This document shows, piece after piece, positions 13,845 to 14,875 of a DNA stretch of 14,875 nt. Each line of letters starts with the position of its first letter. The stretch's first letter is position 1. Under the pieces are notes generated by a model. That model was given only the letters and a program-made list of their open reading frames with translations, was not told the origin of the DNA and ran no database searches. The translations under genes were made by a program, and so were the position numbers. Source of the stretch: JAHEIJ01 sp040235565 (lineage in GTDB: Bacteria; Pseudomonadota; Gammaproteobacteria; UBA6429; Thiohalophilaceae); assembly GCA_040235565.1 (NCBI GenBank), contig JBECLA010000118.1:1-14875 (forward strand). Direction: 5' to 3'.

Positions 13845-14690
13845 TTACTGACGGACAGCCGGGCCGTTCAGTTTGATGCCGTTGCTCATATAGGTGTGGA
13901 AGTACTCGAGGTTGGTGTATTCCTCACCCTGGGCCTTCAGCGGTTTGGCACGGACCTGCTTGTTACAGCCACCATAACGGCGTTGAAGAGTACCAAAGCC
14001 GGCGGTACCACCCTTGCCCTTGGCCCACTTGCGACGCCATACCGGGAAGTGGGAGGTATGACCCAGCGCCGGGCTGAGCAGGTTACCGCGGGCCATCATG
14101 CCGGAATTGTAAACGTGGCAATCGGCGCAGGCGAAGTTGAGCTGACCACGTTTGGCGTAGAAGGTGGTTTTGCCGTCATTGTAGGCAGCCAGGGCGCGAG
14201 CATCGTTAGGGATCACCACGTTCTGTTTCTTGCCACGCGAGGTGTAGTTCATGTAGGCGCCAATGGCAGGCATATCACCTTTCTTGTACTTGAGTTTTTT
14301 ATGGCCGTTTTTCACCACACAGGCATTGATGTCCTGTTCCAGGGTGCGAACCTTGCCGGTTTTTGTGTCAAAGTACGGATAGTTCTGCTTGATACCCATG
14401 CCGCCGTTCTTGAAGCATTTGGCCAGGCCGTATTGCTTGAACAGCTTTTCACCTTTTTCCAGCCCTTCTTCATAGGGCGGGAATTCTTCCATGGCTTCCC
14501 ATTCGAAGCGTCGGGTGGCATCAATGGCATAGATACCGTTGCCGTAATCCTGCAGCTTGACCCCCGGGAATTTCTTGAAGAAGTAAGCCCGGAATTGCTT
14601 CAGGTCCTCCTCAGGTGTCGCCTGAGCCGAGTTGGCCGTGGCTCCACCTAATACCGCAAGCGCAGTAAATGCGATTAGGAATTTTTTCAT
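13845..14690 (-). CDS. soxA: SoxA, c-type cytochrome subunit of the SoxAX complex (monoheme type)
   Basis: 281 residues from ATG 14690, preceded by AGGAG at 14699-14703; an in-frame ATG six codons upstream contains that ribosome site and is unlikely. A Sec signal peptide ends near AQA (22-24). One CXXCH, CADCH 188-192, binds heme. RRYGGCNKQVRAKPL (238-251) carries C242, the conserved Cys that ligates the heme and takes part in joining thiosulfate to the SoxY carrier. In the N-terminal domain the first heme motif of diheme SoxA is absent; C92 (LAKCF) and C124 (NACVV) remain and could form the disulfide seen in monoheme SoxA. SoxAX is periplasmic and catalyses oxidative coupling of thiosulfate to SoxYZ. 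It lies 44 bases downstream of soxZ in the same direction. Confidence 0.95.
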   Translation of the reverse strand: MKKFLIAFTALAVLGGATANSAQATPEEDLKQFRAYFFKKFPGVKLQDYGNGIYAIDATRRFEWEAMEEFPPYEEGLEKGEKLFKQYGLAKCFKNGGMGIKQNYPYFDTKTGKVRTLEQDINACVVKNGHKKLKYKKGDMPAIGAYMNYTSRGKKQNVVIPNDARALAAYNDGKTTFYAKRGQLNFACADCHVYNSGMMARGNLLSPALGHTSHFPVWRRKWAKGKGGTAGFGTLQRRYGGCNKQVRAKPLKAQGEEYTNLEYFHTYMSNGIKLNGPAVRQ

Positions 14691-14734
14691 TTTTATAACT
14701 CCTGTCATCCTGTTGAATATGGACTGACGTTTAA

Positions 14735-14875
14735 TTATTTGATTTTGGCTTCCGCGGCATCTTTGCCGCCGGTGTTATCCACCCAGCTGATGCTGACGGT
14801 ATCGCCGGCCTTGCCGCCCGTGAAACTGAAGGACAGATAGGGGTTTTTGGATACCGCGGGACCCCATTCGGCCAC
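14735..14875 (-). CDS. soxZ: SoxZ, C-terminal part
   Basis: The final 46 residues and TAA stop are present; the rest lies beyond the right edge. VSKNPYLSFSFTGGKAGDTVSISWVDNTGG is the conserved C-terminal strand set of SoxZ (KNPYL...F.GG..GD.V...W.DN.G). SoxZ is the Ig-like partner of SoxY, the periplasmic carrier on which thiosulfate intermediates are held during oxidation. The order soxZ-soxA is the usual one, so soxY, and probably soxX and soxB, may lie nearby outside the window. Confidence 0.92.
   Translation of the reverse strand: MAEWGPAVSKNPYLSFSFTGGKAGDTVSISWVDNTGGKDAAEAKIK

Noticed and set aside
1..14875. CRISPR array, insertion sequence, integrase or tRNA
   Set aside because: No regularly spaced repeats, transposase-like proteins or terminal inverted repeats, or tRNA-like cloverleaf seen in any intergenic stretch.

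Overview
The window looks like chromosome from a chemolithoautotrophic, sulfur-oxidising gammaproteobacterium of the Thiohalophilus/Thioalkalivibrio/Sulfurivermis kind. The lineage is inferred from gene content, not proven. The main clues are a soxZ-soxA pair at the right edge, a BicA-like SulP bicarbonate/sulfate transporter, an NhaD Na+/H+ antiporter and a membrane-anchored multiheme cytochrome c. Base composition is even and near 50% GC. No insertion sequence, integrase, tRNA, rRNA or CRISPR array was seen.

Left block (1-5715, all + strand). The tail of a rhodanese-domain protein is followed by a five-CXXCH cytochrome c. After a 193-base gap comes a tight cluster: a class I SAM methyltransferase, a radical SAM/Cys-rich protein of the ArsS family, two glycosyltransferase-like enzymes of the types that travel with ArsS (TIGR04283-like and DUF2064/TIGR04282-like), a 73-aa membrane protein, a 124-aa CXXC protein of unknown function and a NifX-like protein. 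Junctions are overlapping or very close (TAA|ATG, ATGA), so this reads as one operon. It probably makes an arsenosugar-type or related 5'-deoxyadenosyl-derived metabolite. No recognisable arsenite methyltransferase ArsM is present. A 17-codon micro-ORF with an excellent Shine-Dalgarno bridges arsS and the first glycosyltransferase gene.

Gap 5716-6059. This holds what I consider the best candidate for something undescribed: a sigma-54-type -24/-12 promoter (5955-5971), a hairpin showing the anti-Shine-Dalgarno sequence CCTCCTT in its loop (6007-6021), and a strong intrinsic terminator (6030-6060). Together they would make a small RNA of about 75 nt.

Transporter block (6060-13494). On the - strand, in transcription order, are an SLC13-type permease with two RCK_C/TrkA_C domains, nhaD, and a BicA-like SulP transporter with a STAS domain. 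A second SulP-STAS transporter is divergent on the + strand. The SLC13 and nhaD genes appear to start with TTG. An intrinsic terminator separates SLC13 from nhaD, and the 357-base nhaD-sulP gap is full of inverted repeats, including one that could mask the ribosome binding site of a 13-codon leader ORF. The likely theme is sodium-coupled anion uptake: NhaD maintains the Na+ gradient that a BicA-type bicarbonate importer needs.

Right block (13495-14875). A bidirectional terminator lies next to soxA (monoheme type) and the C-terminal part of soxZ, both on the - strand and part of a thiosulfate-oxidation cluster that continues beyond the window.
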